From positions 100,268,897 to 100,332,896 of the forward strand of contig OX638370.1 in assembly GCA_951812925.1 (NCBI GenBank): a stretch of 64,000 nucleotides of DNA. Direction: 5' to 3'. The stretch comes from Calliopum simillimum (Eukaryota; Arthropoda; Insecta; Diptera; Lauxaniidae). The notes beneath the pieces are model-generated. The model did not search any database. It was not told where the DNA came from and was given only the letters and a program-made list of their open reading frames with translations. Positions 22,523 to 33,496 of the stretch are shown here, piece by piece. Both the position numbers and the translations under genes were made by a program. The stretch's first letter is position 1, and every line of letters begins with the position of its first letter.

Positions 22523-22950
22523 AATTTGACATCTGGAGTAATTTTTCAAATCGGACTGCCAAGATTTTTTTAATGCCCGTTTTTTGAAAAATTATATTAA
22601 AAATCCAGAAGGCTCTTATCTTTAACTACAAAAATCTCGCTTGAAACTAAATATATAATAGACTCTTCAGTCTTTTGTGGGCAATAATCAAAGTTTTATT
22701 GTGACATCACAAATTTAAAGATTGGATCGGGCATAACAAACTCTTTGTTTTTAATCGAAAAATACTCGAAAAGTTTCGAGAATATAGCACCCCTTTTGTT
22801 TTCCTGTGCAAATTTTTATGAAATTTTGAAAAGTTTTACATTTTTTAGGGCAAATTTCTGCAGATTTTATCTTTTGATTCGGAGTGAAGCATTGTGTTTT
22901 ATCCATTTGAAAATTTCAATTCACTGGAAAAAATGAAATTACTTACATAT
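22523..22950. other. no gene recognised
   Basis: AT-rich spacer between two foldback elements. A 63-codon plus-strand frame (22745-22936) has no recognisable motif and biased AT-driven composition. Nothing else seen. Confidence 0.3.
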
Positions 22951-24064
22951 TATCGTCGCCTGAGTATTACTTTGCCGTAAACGCCAAATTCACTTTTTTG
23001 GGAAATCACTTTTTTAAGTTTGAGGTGGAATTACAAACAAACTAACCGATAAAATTTAATTTTTTTTTCTTGAATACTTTCAGTAAATAATTTTATTTGG
23101 TTTTTACCAATTATAGGATCCTACGCCTTCTACTTTTTAAGTTATATTAATTTTTCTTCAGGTAGTTTGGCGAAATTTCTACATTTCATGAAAAATTTCT
23201 CACTTTTTTTAACTTACAGAGGGTTTGTGGCGGCAGAATGGTCAGAAAATATTGATATGAGGCCTCATTTTCCCATATTAATAAATATTACTCATACGAC
23301 ATGTGGTGCATGTTTGCAAAGGAAATAGTTTTTAAATGGCTATAACTTTTGCAAATATAACGATAAATGGTCCATTTTTTCACCATTTTAAGGATAAAAC
23401 CATGCACTTTTAAAACTCACCACAGTTCATTAATTTGAAACATATTAAAATGGGTCAAATTTGCATGTAACTAATTTGTCAACAGGAATATCTTGAAAAA
23501 CGGAGTTAACATATAAAAATGACTACGATCACTATAATAATAAAATTTGCGTTGTTTTTACTACTCAGGATTCAACAATATTAACACTTGAAAGCAACAG
23601 CTACAAAAAAAATACCTACGAAAGAACCATTAAATAAAACACTATTTTTGTTTTAAACATCGCAATGTTTCATATAGATCCCACTGGTTTATATACTAAT
23701 GCACTCAATACACTGATTGGCTTACGTTTATACGCTTAGCAATGCTTTATATTAAAACAATAGTGAATCATTATATCATTCATATACATATACGGCAAAA
23801 CAAAAATAACTAAAAAAAAATTTGAAAATATACGGAAAATTTGCCGTATATCCATTATTTTGTCGTTTACGGCAAACTAAAAATTCAACTTGCAATTTTT
23901 GTGGATATACGGCAAAAGTCATACTATATAACTTTGGATTGGAAAGGGATAGGACAAAATGGATAAAAGATTCAAAAAGAGCGTACTCGGAAACATAAAA
24001 CTGCATTCTCAGTTGAAAATGCGTGTTTTGGTGTTTACGGCAAAATAATACTCAGCCGACGATA
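22951..24064. mobile_element. inverted-repeat element with TACGGCAAA subterminal repeats (family FB6)
   Basis: Terminal repeats of about 40 bp begin TATCGTCGCCTGAGTATTAC on the left and match the complement ending at 24064 with four mismatches. The word TTTACGGCAAA, or its complement TTTGCCGTAAA, lies inside each terminal repeat. It recurs near 23795, 23830-23850, 23867 and 23907, close to the right end. Clusters of a short word near the ends are typical transposase-binding arrangements. A TA or TAT flanks both sides. No transposase frame is intact. Confidence 0.65.
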
Positions 24065-24099
24065 TATTGTGAAAATTTTCTTGCTAAGATTTTTTTCGA

Positions 24100-24282
24100 C
24101 TTTTGGGTAGGTTTATTTTAATAAGACTGTATCGATGAACTGAAAAAGTGTTTTCCGACGAAGCCCCATTCAAAACCAGAGCGAAAACTAATTACAGAAG
24201 ATCCTCATGTGAATTGTCGAGAAATCGAGGCATACTTGGGCATTAATATGAAGAGCTTACAAATAATGGTGAATGAACATTC
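24100..24282 (+). mobile_element. mariner transposase fragment, 5' part (N-terminal helix-turn-helix region)
   Basis: The plus-strand frame reads DELKKCFPTKPHSKPERKLI followed by EDPHVNCREIEAYLGI and MKSLQIMVNEH. This matches the mariner block usually written SL.DE...GRP..V......V...I..D..V..REIE..LGI...S...IL.EHL. The frame stops abruptly at 24282, where the foldback element FB7 copy 2 begins. The continuation, KLCERWVPHI-like, resumes at 27257. The piece is therefore a mariner copy split by a later insertion. Confidence 0.7.
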
Positions 24283-24559
24283 ACGCTGTAAGACCGGCGG
24301 AGACAGTTGTCTTAATAGTCCCATATTTGGTCTAGTTATTTTGTAAGTAGACCAAAACACACTACAGCTTACACTAGAAAAAATTCACTTAAATTATCAA
24401 TTGTGCCAAAAATGGTCCAAATGTAAAATAAAGTCGGTCATTTGTATCAAAAATGTAATGCATAATCCATCATTAGTTTCAAAAGTGGCCCAATTGTGTA
24501 TCGATTGTGTCAGTGAAATTATAACGTTACTGACTACGTACTGTTTGGCAGTTCGTCGA

Positions 24560-24650
24560 TTGTGAAAAAGAGCAAACGATAGCGTATCGGTCTAATGACC
24601 TGCGCTGCGTGGAGAGGCCAGGGTTTAAGTCCTCCACTCGGTGATTTTCA
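24560..24650 (+). other. tRNA-derived (SINE-like) segment
   Basis: A-box TAGCGTATCGG at 24580-24590 matches the consensus TRGYNNANNNG at every position. A B-box-like GGGTTTAAGTCC lies at 24621-24632. The same segment is in FB7 copy 1. The B box is degenerate and no full cloverleaf forms, so it is a relic of a tRNA or SINE promoter within the foldback element. Confidence 0.5.
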
Positions 24651-24746
24651 ATTCCAATTTTAAAATTTCTACATACATATTTGTACACAATTTGTCTGAA
24701 GAGTCTTCGGAGCAAAAAATGAAACATTTCTCCAATATAGCCGACG

Positions 24747-26060
24747 CACATAGGGGTATCTGAGTTAAAAACGTGGTCAAAATTAATAACTCTGAAACTA
24801 CTGGTCCGATTTTGGAAATTGAGGTGTAATTTTATTCAGATTATGCAGACAATCAAAACAAATATAGACTCGTTAAAAAAAATTGTCAATAGAGGGCGCT
24901 GCAGACAAGTGAAATATTTGAGGACTTGTAGCTCCTGTAGTACTGAGCCGATATTGGTTTTTATAAAGTTTTGCTCTTTCATTTTACTAAAATGACAATA
25001 TGGTGGCATTAAACTTTTGAAATACATTCAATAGATGCGCTGAACACATGATAAATGTAGTAACTTTTAGGGTCTTCTATCTCGTATACTGCTTTATTGA
25101 TTTTAGTTATCAAGGTGTCAATCAATTTATATAACTCAGAATACACTACAGAATAGAAAATTTGTCCACAGAGGGCGCTATAGACAAAAACATCACAAAA
25201 ACATTTTAAAAATTCTATATCACTGTTACTTATTTAATAGATATGGCTTATTCTTTTAGTATTGTTAACTGGAGTAATACTGTAATACTGAATTATCAAA
25301 AAAATTGATAATAGAGGCCGACATAACTTACCGAAACTCCAACTTTTCAATCTCCGAACTAATAACCTCAAGTTTTTGAAAAACAATTATTTTTTATTTT
25401 AATCTGAAAACTCTTCGCCATCAAATAATTTCTGAGAATTTAAGTCCTCTGAATTCGTTCATTTTTTCGATTATAACTTCTTCAAAATTAAAAATATCAT
25501 ATGTATAGGCATCAGCAAAAAGTGCAGCTATTTTGCCAATAGGAAATATTAGGAGCCAAATTTTGCAGTTTTAGCTACAAAAAGATTTCATTTATGAGAA
25601 ATTTTGGTTGAAAAAGTTGGGACTCGTGAGGATCCATTACTTTTCTGCTTTTAAAAATTTACAATTTTTCAATAAAAAATACTCAGTTACTTATAAAGTT
25701 TGAACACACTATTTTGAATCTTATAATGATTCTTTTTTTATTAAATTAAATTCATTGTAAAGAACACACCTGTCGTACAATAATCTATTCTGCAATTTTT
25801 GGTTTTTTTCTGCAATTAAAGAAATATACGCACTTAAATCAACACTTCTTTCGCAACTTTAAAATTTTATTTTATAATGTTTTACAAAACTTCAACTTTA
25901 ACAGCGTAGAATGCAGCCGCAAATTGATTTAGATAAAGTCGGGTGTCAGATTTCTTTAGTCTGAAGTATAAGCTATATAATAAAAAAAAATTTTTATCAT
26001 TTTGGACCAATTACAAAAATTCGTTTTTGACCAACTTTTTGGGTTAAATCTCCCTATGTG
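24747..26060. mobile_element. Transib-like non-autonomous element with 5-bp duplication
   Basis: Inverted ends CACATAGGGGTATCTGAG and CTCCCTATGTG (complement CACATAGGGAG) are flanked by a perfect 5-bp repeat CGACG (24742-24746 and 26061-26065). The paralogous empty site in FB7 copy 1 (near 13850, reading TATAC-CTCAG-CTAT) has a single 5-bp equivalent, supporting a true target duplication. Transib elements are known for 5-bp GC-rich duplications (CGNCG) and ends starting CAC. Here the heptamer is CACATAG rather than CACWATG. Inside are two diverged direct blocks with AGAGGGCGCT...AGACAA (near 24892 and 25172). No transposase is visible. Confidence 0.55.
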
Positions 26061-26090
26061 CGACGTATAAAATAATAAAAAAATTAATAA

Positions 26091-26885
26091 CTAGTAAGGG
26101 TGTAACTTTTGGCCTGGCCAAAAAATAAATACCCTACACTGCAGTTTTTTGAAGCTTTTGCTTATAAAGTAGGTGCCACCCCTCTTGTCCGAGTTCGTTT
26201 AAGCTTAGAGGGTGCACTTATAGTCTTTAGTATTTGAGTGAAATTTAGTTGGATTATCTCAAAAAACTTTTTTAGTATAGCATTTTGAAACTTTTGCTTA
26301 TATGGGAGGTGCCACGCCCCATTGTCTGAATTCACCCAATTCTTGTTGAGATCTTTCATTTATAATTTTTAGCACCTGAGTCAAATTTGGTTCGAATATA
26401 TCAAAAAACGTTTTCAGTACAGAGTTTTGAAGCTTTTGCTTATATGGGAGGTGCCACGCCCTCTTGTCCAAAAACGCCAAGTTTTTGCACAGAGCTTGCT
26501 GTAACCAATCCTAGTATTTATGTGTATTTTGGTTGCATTTTCGTGAAAAATACTCCTAAAATTCCATTTTGAATATATTTTTTTGTAAAGGCGGTAGGCG
26601 TGTCCGTTGACCGATTTCGCTCATTTTCAATCCCCCGAGTTAACTTTGACGACGGTGGCAGTGTACCAAATTTCATTGAATTATCTTACTCAGTTTTCCC
26701 AAAAAGTGTATTTTCACACACAGCCAGCCAGCCACCCAGCCAGCCAGACAGACGGACATGGCTATATCGACTCAGGAGATGACGCTGATCAAGAATATAT
26801 ATACTTTTCTTTATCTGCCACGCCTCCTTCTGTGCGTTACAAACGGAAGGACAAAGTGAATATGCCCTGGGTGTAGGATATAAAA
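26091..26885 (-). mobile_element. Helitron-like (DINE-1/Helentron type) element, copy 1
   Basis: On the minus strand the 5' end reads TTTTATATCCTACACCCAGG. It is followed by a CCGTCTGTCTGGCTGG-type simple repeat (26715-26755) and the motif GTATATATATTCTTGATCAG, both characteristic of DINE-1/INE-1 elements. Three internal units of about 140 bp carry GGTGCCACGCCC. The 3' end has a perfect hairpin (TTTTGGCC-A-GGCCAAAA, 26108-26123), then ACACCCTTA and CTAG (26091-26094) with host T next. It is inserted in FB7 copy 2. A sister copy lies at 61996-62794. No Rep/helicase is encoded. Confidence 0.75.
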
Positions 26886-27256
26886 AGAGAATTTCATCCG
26901 CAATGAGATTTGAACCCAAAACACAATGCTCAGAAATATATAACAAAGTCTTCAGCACTTTCTTTTTTGAAATCATTTGACGTTTTTGTGTAAAATTTGT
27001 ATATTAAATTAGATTCTTTGAAATTTAAAGAAAATTGGCCATTTTCTAGTCCGTATGTAATGCATCAGGAGACAATTGACCTTTTTTGGTCCCAATCAAA
27101 TGCATAAGCAGACAATTGGTTGCGTCCAGAGACAAACAATACAAAACATAAATAGTTAGAACTTTATATTAGTTGGGACTAGAAATTGGACCAGTCGGTT
27201 TCTCCCATGGAGTAGTTTGCAAACTAGTTTTGGTAAATCCATGGTTCTGCAGGGTA

Positions 27257-27375
27257 GTTTTGTAAAAGCTATGTGAGCGTTGAGTTCCGCATATATTTGC
27301 AGATACTGAAAAACAAACTTGTGTAAAATGCGAAATGATTGATGAATTCTGAAGAAGAGTTCCAAAAACATTAAA
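27257..27375 (+). mobile_element. mariner transposase fragment, continuation after insertion
   Basis: Directly after the end of FB7 copy 2 the plus strand reads KLCERxVPHIF, then ADTEKQTCVKCEMIDEF, with stops at two positions. This corresponds to the mariner block following the helix-turn-helix (KLC.RW.PH.L...QK...V.WC..M). It is the next expected segment after the piece ending at 24282. The DDD catalytic domain is not recognisable beyond 27375. Confidence 0.65.
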
Positions 27376-28679
27376 ATTTTAAGCTGTTATCAAAATTTCC
27401 ATCAACAACTTTCCGAGCTTCTATGTACTTAGTAAGCTCTTTAATAATTACTTTTAATTGAAAGTTTGCATTTAAAAGCAAAATCAATTTTTTTGTAAAT
27501 GTTCCAATCTTCAAGTTTTTGATATCAAAATGAAGCTTGGTTGATTGCTCACAAAAAACTAAAGAACTTTTATAAGTATTTTAAAATTCATTTAGAAACT
27601 GAGCTTGGGACTGTCCAAAACAAAGATTATATACAAGAAAGTATGATGATCCCATCAAAATTCTTGAATGAAAAATTTATTTCAGTAAGATGTAATACTT
27701 ATTTGTGTTCTCTCATCTCATTCCGAAATATTCATTTGATCAAGGATCTATTTCAAAGTGCAATCCAAGCCGACGGCATTCACTTGAAGAATATGTATTT
27801 GCGCAAAGTTTAGTAAGTAGTATACAAGGAATCAAATAAACATAAAAAGAATAATAAACTTTTTCGATTGTGGACAAATGCCGGAACTCAAAATGATTGC
27901 AATTAACAATAAAAATTAATGATGGTCTAGCCAATGAACCTTTAAGTGAAGTACGTACAGTAAAGGACAAAGCTACATAACCATTCAAATAACAAATACA
28001 TACACACACACATACTATACGTGCACAAACTCACCTGTATATGATAAACAATGAAGACTTTTTTCAAATGAGGATCATCAAATCAAACGTAAAATTAATT
28101 ACATTTAATGTAACAGACTCTGACTATATGTTTTCCTTTATTTTATGTTTTTTTGTTGCATATATACATATATTTTCAATGTATCTATGTATGTGTTGGT
28201 GAAAAAAAAATCACCACTTACAGCGTAGGTGTCGAAAAAAACAAAAACAAATGTAGTAACGCGTCTGTCGTTGTGTCTAATGCAGGAAACACGCAAGCAC
28301 CGGAAGTAGCTGTAAAATGCACACGCACATATACACTGAAAGGTGTTTTGCTCCAAATGGTTGGGTTGATAAAAGACGGTATAAGGTGTTTCAACCTTAG
28401 TAGGGGAAATATAAATTTCCTTATGTTTTTTCCAACATTGTTTTTTTAGTTTTTTTATTTAAATTTTTAATGCATTTTTTGGGTTACACTTCCGGCTTAT
28501 GAGTTTTGCTGTTTAGTAGTATATGTGTAGGATTATTGCGTATGTATTATGAATTATTATTTAATTATTTTATTGTTTTTCGTTTTATCTAAACAGTTTT
28601 TAACTTTTAATTTTTATATTATTCCATTTATACGTCACTTATAATTCTTAACAACATTTTCACAAAATATCAACAGTTA
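27376..28679. other. no gene recognised; donor-like site near 28034
   Basis: AT-rich with short frames. On the minus strand CATATACAG|GTGAGTTTG near 28034 is a good 5' splice consensus, or a weak recursive-splice candidate, with only a short pyrimidine run before it. No open exon abuts it. ACACAC and ATACAT simple stretches occur near 28000 and 28160. Confidence 0.3.
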
Positions 28680-29080
28680 CGCTGCTGTCAGGCGCAGCCA
28701 TTTTGAAAACTTTAATTTTATTTTCAATCTCATTTTGATCAAATTTTCATTAATTGACAATAAAAATTAATTTTCGAAAGTTTTACGACGCCTTTTTTTT
28801 TCTCAATTAAAACACACACAGTTTTGCTATTACAGCATAAAGATGGCTGCTACCAAACTACCGTTACGCAGACGACATAAACGCGTTCGACACACTTCGT
28901 GCGCGGCCGTTAAACATTTGACTGTGATGAAATAAAATCAAAATTGGTTCGAACCACTAGTGAAAATTTTTGCAGTCACAAAATCCGATCACCACCCCAC
29001 ATCACAGGCAAATGCTGGCGCCACGGCTACATCTCGTTTTCGACCCAACCGATGCTGAGCCGACTAATCGCGAAGGCGCG
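28680..29080. other. GC-richer, CpG-containing island, possible promoter or regulatory DNA
   Basis: The sequence around 28680-28700 and 28840-29080 is far richer in CG dinucleotides than the surroundings (CGTTACGCAGACGACATAAA, GTGCGCGGCCG, GGCGCCACGG). A 30-codon plus-strand frame (28843-28935, MAATKLPLRRRHKRV) follows an acceptor-like TTTTGCTATTACAG. The opposite strand is also open for about 30 codons after TTTCATCACAG. GCCAT words (Pho/YY1-like) occur at 28697 and, inverted, at 28844. An 8-bp inverted repeat TAATCGCG-AAGG-CGCGATTA lies near 29067. None of these is decisive. Confidence 0.35.
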
Positions 29081-30104
29081 ATTATGATAAAGAAAACAAC
29101 AACAACAGCAACTTATTGAAAATCCAATATGGTGTACAAATCAATGAGGCCGCAATAGAGACACAGGCAAAAAAAAGAAAGAACGAACGAAAAAAACACC
29201 AACACATAAAAACACAAAGAAGTGCGCGCGAGAGATAGAGATAGCGTGAGAGATAATCGATAGCTTCGCCTCATTGTCGTTTTATCTTTAGTTGTCGTTG
29301 TTGTTGTTGCTTTTGTTGCACTTGTACCGCTTGTGTCTGCCATCTTTGCTACAATGTAGGTGGGGTTCGACAGCATCTTTCGCATTAAATTTGCTCACAA
29401 TTCACAATAGTCACCATACCACATACCACGCACGAAATATTGCCATCTCTGTTTGTTGCTTGCATTATTTATAAGTTTTCATTCACAATACGGGCGTGGC
29501 TTGCACTCATTTTTCTAGCTAGCAACGCTCTATCTCATTCTTACGCATCGCTAGTCGTCTTTGTAGCTATTGTGAATTGTGCACACGCTCACTTGTTCGT
29601 TCGTGTCTCTACACCTGTACAGTGGTTTTGGTTTGATTTTGTTTTTCGTATTCTCTTTGGAAGTTTTTTTTTCCTCGGTTCTTTGGTCTCTCCCCTAACA
29701 TCGTCGCCTTTGCTGGTTGCATTCCTGCTTTTCCAACGTTCCCTTGCACATTTTTGAAATATTTTCATTATCCTGTATTCCATATCCTGCCACAATTTTG
29801 TTGTTTATTTTAGAAATTTTTTCTCTTGGTTACAGTTTATTATCTTCTCTGTACAACAGAAGAGTCTTCTTGAAATTTTTGCAAAGCGGAATTTCTTTGG
29901 TTGCATTTTTCATTTTGTTTTTTCGTGATTTAGTTTTTCGTTAGTTTTATGTACCACCACACACAGAGACAGTTACATACCCATACACACATAAATATAT
30001 CTGACTTTGACAGCGCCATGAAGCTTTGTCCAGGATTTCATTTTAGCTTTGATTGATTTGCCTAAGAAATTTTCATTTCGACTTTAGTATTCGTGTGTTC
30101 AAAA
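29081..30104. other. repeat-poor stretch, no confirmed gene
   Basis: Includes TTG/GTT repeats (29291-29310), a near-DRE AATCGATA at about 29256, AG-rich GAGAGATAGAGATAGCG near 29230 and pyrimidine-rich sequence 29640-29950. Minus-strand frames (29113-29385, 29589-29795) are basic and threonine- or lysine-rich, without recognisable domains. They could be leader-region frames or chance. Together with 28.7-29.1 kb this is the best candidate in the window for a promoter neighbourhood. Confidence 0.3.
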
Positions 30105-31314
30105 TAGAGATGGGTGCGTGCCTATTTTTCCAAACACGGCACAACACGAACACGAAATACAAGTATCAAACACGAACGCAGCATGCACGGTTAAAAATGT
30201 TCCCAACACGAGCACGATACGAAACGCACAACTTTTTCAATTGTAACTTTATTACTTGAGGAAATTTGAAGAGATAACTTTCAACATTATTGTTCATCAA
30301 AAATTTTAAGATGATAACAACTCTATAGATTGTTGAAACTTCATGTGCCCAGCCGAAAAGTATTTTTCCTTTAATGGGAAATTATGGAAAAACCAAAGAT
30401 AGAAGAACAATCGGAGAACTTAACGAAACTTGAGGATACTAAAGAGTTATTTCCTCAAGCGTTTTTATGAACGAATGTCTTGTCTTAACAAAATTATAGC
30501 AAGTTGTATGTTTTTTATTAGGGGAAGGAAAATTAAAATCCTTTGGTTATCTTGAGAAATCTTTAGAATTATATGCAATTATTTGCAAAAAAAACTTTTT
30601 TTTGAAATATTTTAAAATTTTCGATTTAAATTTTTCCGGCTGAGCACATGCTGATAAAAAACCACCATATTTTAACACAAAATGTCAATATTCGCAAGAC
30701 AAAAATTTGTCCAACCTTTTTTCCTATGTTAGAAATGGAGCACGACTTTGAATTATACACCATTAGAAGGATGTTTGTGTGCAAATGTGCACAAAGTTAA
30801 ATTTATTTTAATATTTCGCCATTAAGCCAGGTTAAATAAAATGCAAATTTTTCAATATTAACAACGACAAAATACGCGGTCAAAAAGCTGACTGACACTG
30901 ACTTCGTGTTTTTTCTTTTCTTTTCGTTTCACATTTTACATAATTTTTCTATTTAGTACCAAACAGCAAAAAAGTACTAAATCTGTCCAAAAAGTACCAA
31001 AATTATTTAACACACCTGTGGTCAAATTTTGACCATAACGCGATTCTAGTACATATGTATGCGTGTTTTTCGTTTTTTTTTCCTTTTCAGGGCAAAATAC
31101 ACTGCGCAAACAGTTTGTCAAAATGTTCTGTTTTTGTTCGTAGCGTTGACAAGCTGTTTGTATTTCACAAAATGTTTATTGTATTCGGTCGTGAGTCGTG
31201 TCAATTTTGTGTAACACGAACACGCACGAGCACGCAAGATATCCAATTTTCTATCACGAACATGTCGTGTCGTGTTCGTATCACTACGAACATCACGTCA
31301 CGCGCCCATCTCTA
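30105..31314. mobile_element. hAT-like non-autonomous element
   Basis: Inverted ends TAGAGATGGGTGCGTGCC (30105) and GGCGCGTGAC-type complement ending CCCATCTCTA (31314). The flanking octamers GTTCAAAA and GCTTAAAA agree at six of eight bases, as expected for an aged 8-bp hAT duplication. The outer 130 bp at both ends are packed with CACGAACACGA-type words, in opposite orientations, resembling hAT subterminal transposase-binding repeats. The interior is AT-rich, with only short frames and no BED finger or hAT dimerisation domain. Confidence 0.7.
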
Positions 31315-31459
31315 GCTTAAAACTTTCAGTTGCAATAATCGGAAGCTCTAAGGTCATGACCAACGGAAAGCTGGCTCAATATATGCCCTCGGCTCATTGG
31401 CTTCCCAGCAGCATAACGACTCTGTTTACATTGATATGCAATATGAATGGTTCTATTTT

Positions 31460-32280
31460 TTGCAGTAAGATTTGAAAAACTAAAAACGCGCATGTGATTT
31501 TGAGAAAAAATTCCGTAATATTTTGCGATACTCAGATGTGTAGAAACAAATCTTATGGTTTTTTCTAAAAAAATCATGTGAGATTTAAAAATTTAAAAAG
31601 TCACATGCGTTTTCTAGTAATTTCACAGAAATTTTTATGAGATCTTGAAATAAATCTCATATGCTGGAAAAAAATCGCATGATACTTTTCAAAGAAAGCA
31701 TTGAATGCCATAAGATTTTAATAAACCGCGCGAGATTTTTAAAAATTTTTAAAAATTGCATGAAATTTTGGAGTAAATTTATAAAATTTTTTAAAAGTGG
31801 CATGCGATTTTGATGAGATTTTGAAAAAAAGTTCGTAATACTTTGCAATAATTCAAATATGCAGGAAAAATATCATGCTATTTTTTTAAAAAAAACTACA
31901 TGATATTTAAGAAATAAAAAGTTCCATGCGATTAATAAAAATTTCACAGAAAAAATCGCATGATATTTTCTAAAGAAAGAATTGTGTTCCATAAGCTTTT
32001 AAAAAGCCGCATGATATTTCTTAAAAATTTTAAGAAAATGCATGAAATTTTTGCGTATTATTTTGCAAAAACTCAGTTATGAAGCAAAAAATCTCATGCC
32101 ATTTTCTACAAAAGCTGATATGCAGAAAAAATCGCATGACTTTTTTAAAGTTACGTGACATTTTGAATTTTGAAAAATTGCATGTAATTTTAGAGTAAAT
32201 CTTCTAAAAATTTGAAAAAGCCGCTTGAGACTTTGAAACAATTCAAAAATTTGAAACAATTCAAAAATTTGAAACAATGC
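31460..32280. repeat. dispersed CATGCGAT repeats, block 1
   Basis: More than ten degenerate copies of words such as AAAATCGCATGATATTTT, GCATGCGATTTT, CGCATGATATTTTC and TCATGCCATTTTC, spaced 40-90 bp. The last part (32235-32275) repeats TTTGAAACAATTCAAAAA. The same core occurs at 35.1, 48.1-49.5 and 50.4-52.1 kb. No coding capacity. Confidence 0.6.
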
Positions 32281-32619
32281 AAATAGATTTTAGTCAATTG
32301 TATGGAGCTGAAATCCTTCATTTCAATGGATGCTTACTCCCAAAGTAATGATTCAATTGGAAAATGTAAAAGGTAAGGTTTAATGAAGAAGGTAATGACT
32401 ATCAACCGCCGCACAATGGGAGATTGTGGCCATAAATAGGTAAAATTTGAAAGTGCTATGGATTTAAAAAATTTTTACGCCAATCGTCAGATAATACTTA
32501 GGGACGGAAAAAAAAACTATAAAAATTTCAAATTTTGTTTTGGCTTAGCAACACAGTGAGCCCAAAGTTGGACTTTAAACAGAAAAAATGCTCTACAGAA
32601 CTTTTAAAATTAGGAACTG

Positions 32620-33320
32620 CTGGATAAACGCTCTAGTTAATTTGTTTTAAGCCCGATCCACTAATAAAGTACATCGTTAGAAAGTATATTGTTTCTACTT
32701 TGTTAAAAATATATTTTTTTTTCTTTTGCCGATTTTATGTGAATTATAGTGATTTTTCAAATGTTTAAAAAAAAATGGTAAAATGGAAAAATTGCAAACT
32801 TTGACATTAAAAAAAAAAAAAATACATTTTCTGATTTTCATTATTTTTCAATATAATATGTGGCCAAGTATGCTTAATCGAAATGCAAAGTCCCTACTGC
32901 TTTTTTTGAGAACTTTTTTTTTTATAAACATTTTCATATTGTGGTTTTTGACTGGACAAAATAAGTTGACTTTTTTGGAACGCTATTTTTAATTCGTTTG
33001 CATCGAAATATATCAAGATAGCATTTTGTCATAAAGTACAAGCATTAAGCTTTTAAAAAAACATTTGTTTGAGTTTTTATGTATGATAGGTGAATCATGG
33101 TGATTTTTCGAAAATTTAAGCTCAAAAAGCCAAAATCGATAAATTTTACAAACTTTGACATTAAAAAAAAAAAAAATACATTTTCTGATTTTCATTATTT
33201 TTCAATATAATATGTGACCAAGTATGCTTAATCGAAATACAAAGTCCCTACTGCTTTTTTTGAGAACTTTTTTTTCTATGAATTTTTTCCTGTAGCAGTT
33301 TTTGAGAAAAAAAAAATTTT
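32620..33320. repeat. two direct repeats of about 353 bp
   Basis: The block TACATTTTCTGATTTTCATT, with about 140 bp around it including TGTGGCCAAGTATGCTTAAT and GTCCCTACTGC, occurs at 32822 and again at 33175. Each is preceded by GCAAACTTTGACATT-like sequence and a poly-A run. The units lie directly upstream of the open frame at 33497-33829. A small hairpin (TTTTAAGAGAAGGGTGA and complement) lies at 33400-33480. Confidence 0.6.
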
Positions 33321-33496
33321 TTATTTCTTTACATTCTGCAACGTTTTACAATAAATTTATCAATTTTAAGCTTACAGTCTTCTTAAATTCCAAAAAAAAA
33401 AATTTTAAGAGAAGGGTGACAGGTAAGGGGTATGTTTCCTCCTTTTAATCCCCCTTGGGACTCACCCTTTCTTAAAATAAGCCAAGAGCATATTGA

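Larger units (their letters stand above)
24283..27256. mobile_element. foldback element family FB7, copy 2, with two nested insertions
   Basis: Inverted relative to copy 1 (13546-14289). It starts with ACGCTGTAAGACCGGCGGAG and ends with GGTTCTGCAGGGTA. Shared middle blocks are split: 24283-24746, 26066-26090 and 26886-27256 belong to this element. The gaps are a Transib-like element (24747-26060) and a Helitron-like element (26091-26885). Removing them restores the order seen in copy 1. The element itself sits inside the mariner fragment. Confidence 0.7.

Noticed and set aside
24560..24650. Functional tRNA gene
   Set aside because: A box is perfect, but the B box is degenerate and acceptor and anticodon stems do not form; duplicated inside a transposon.
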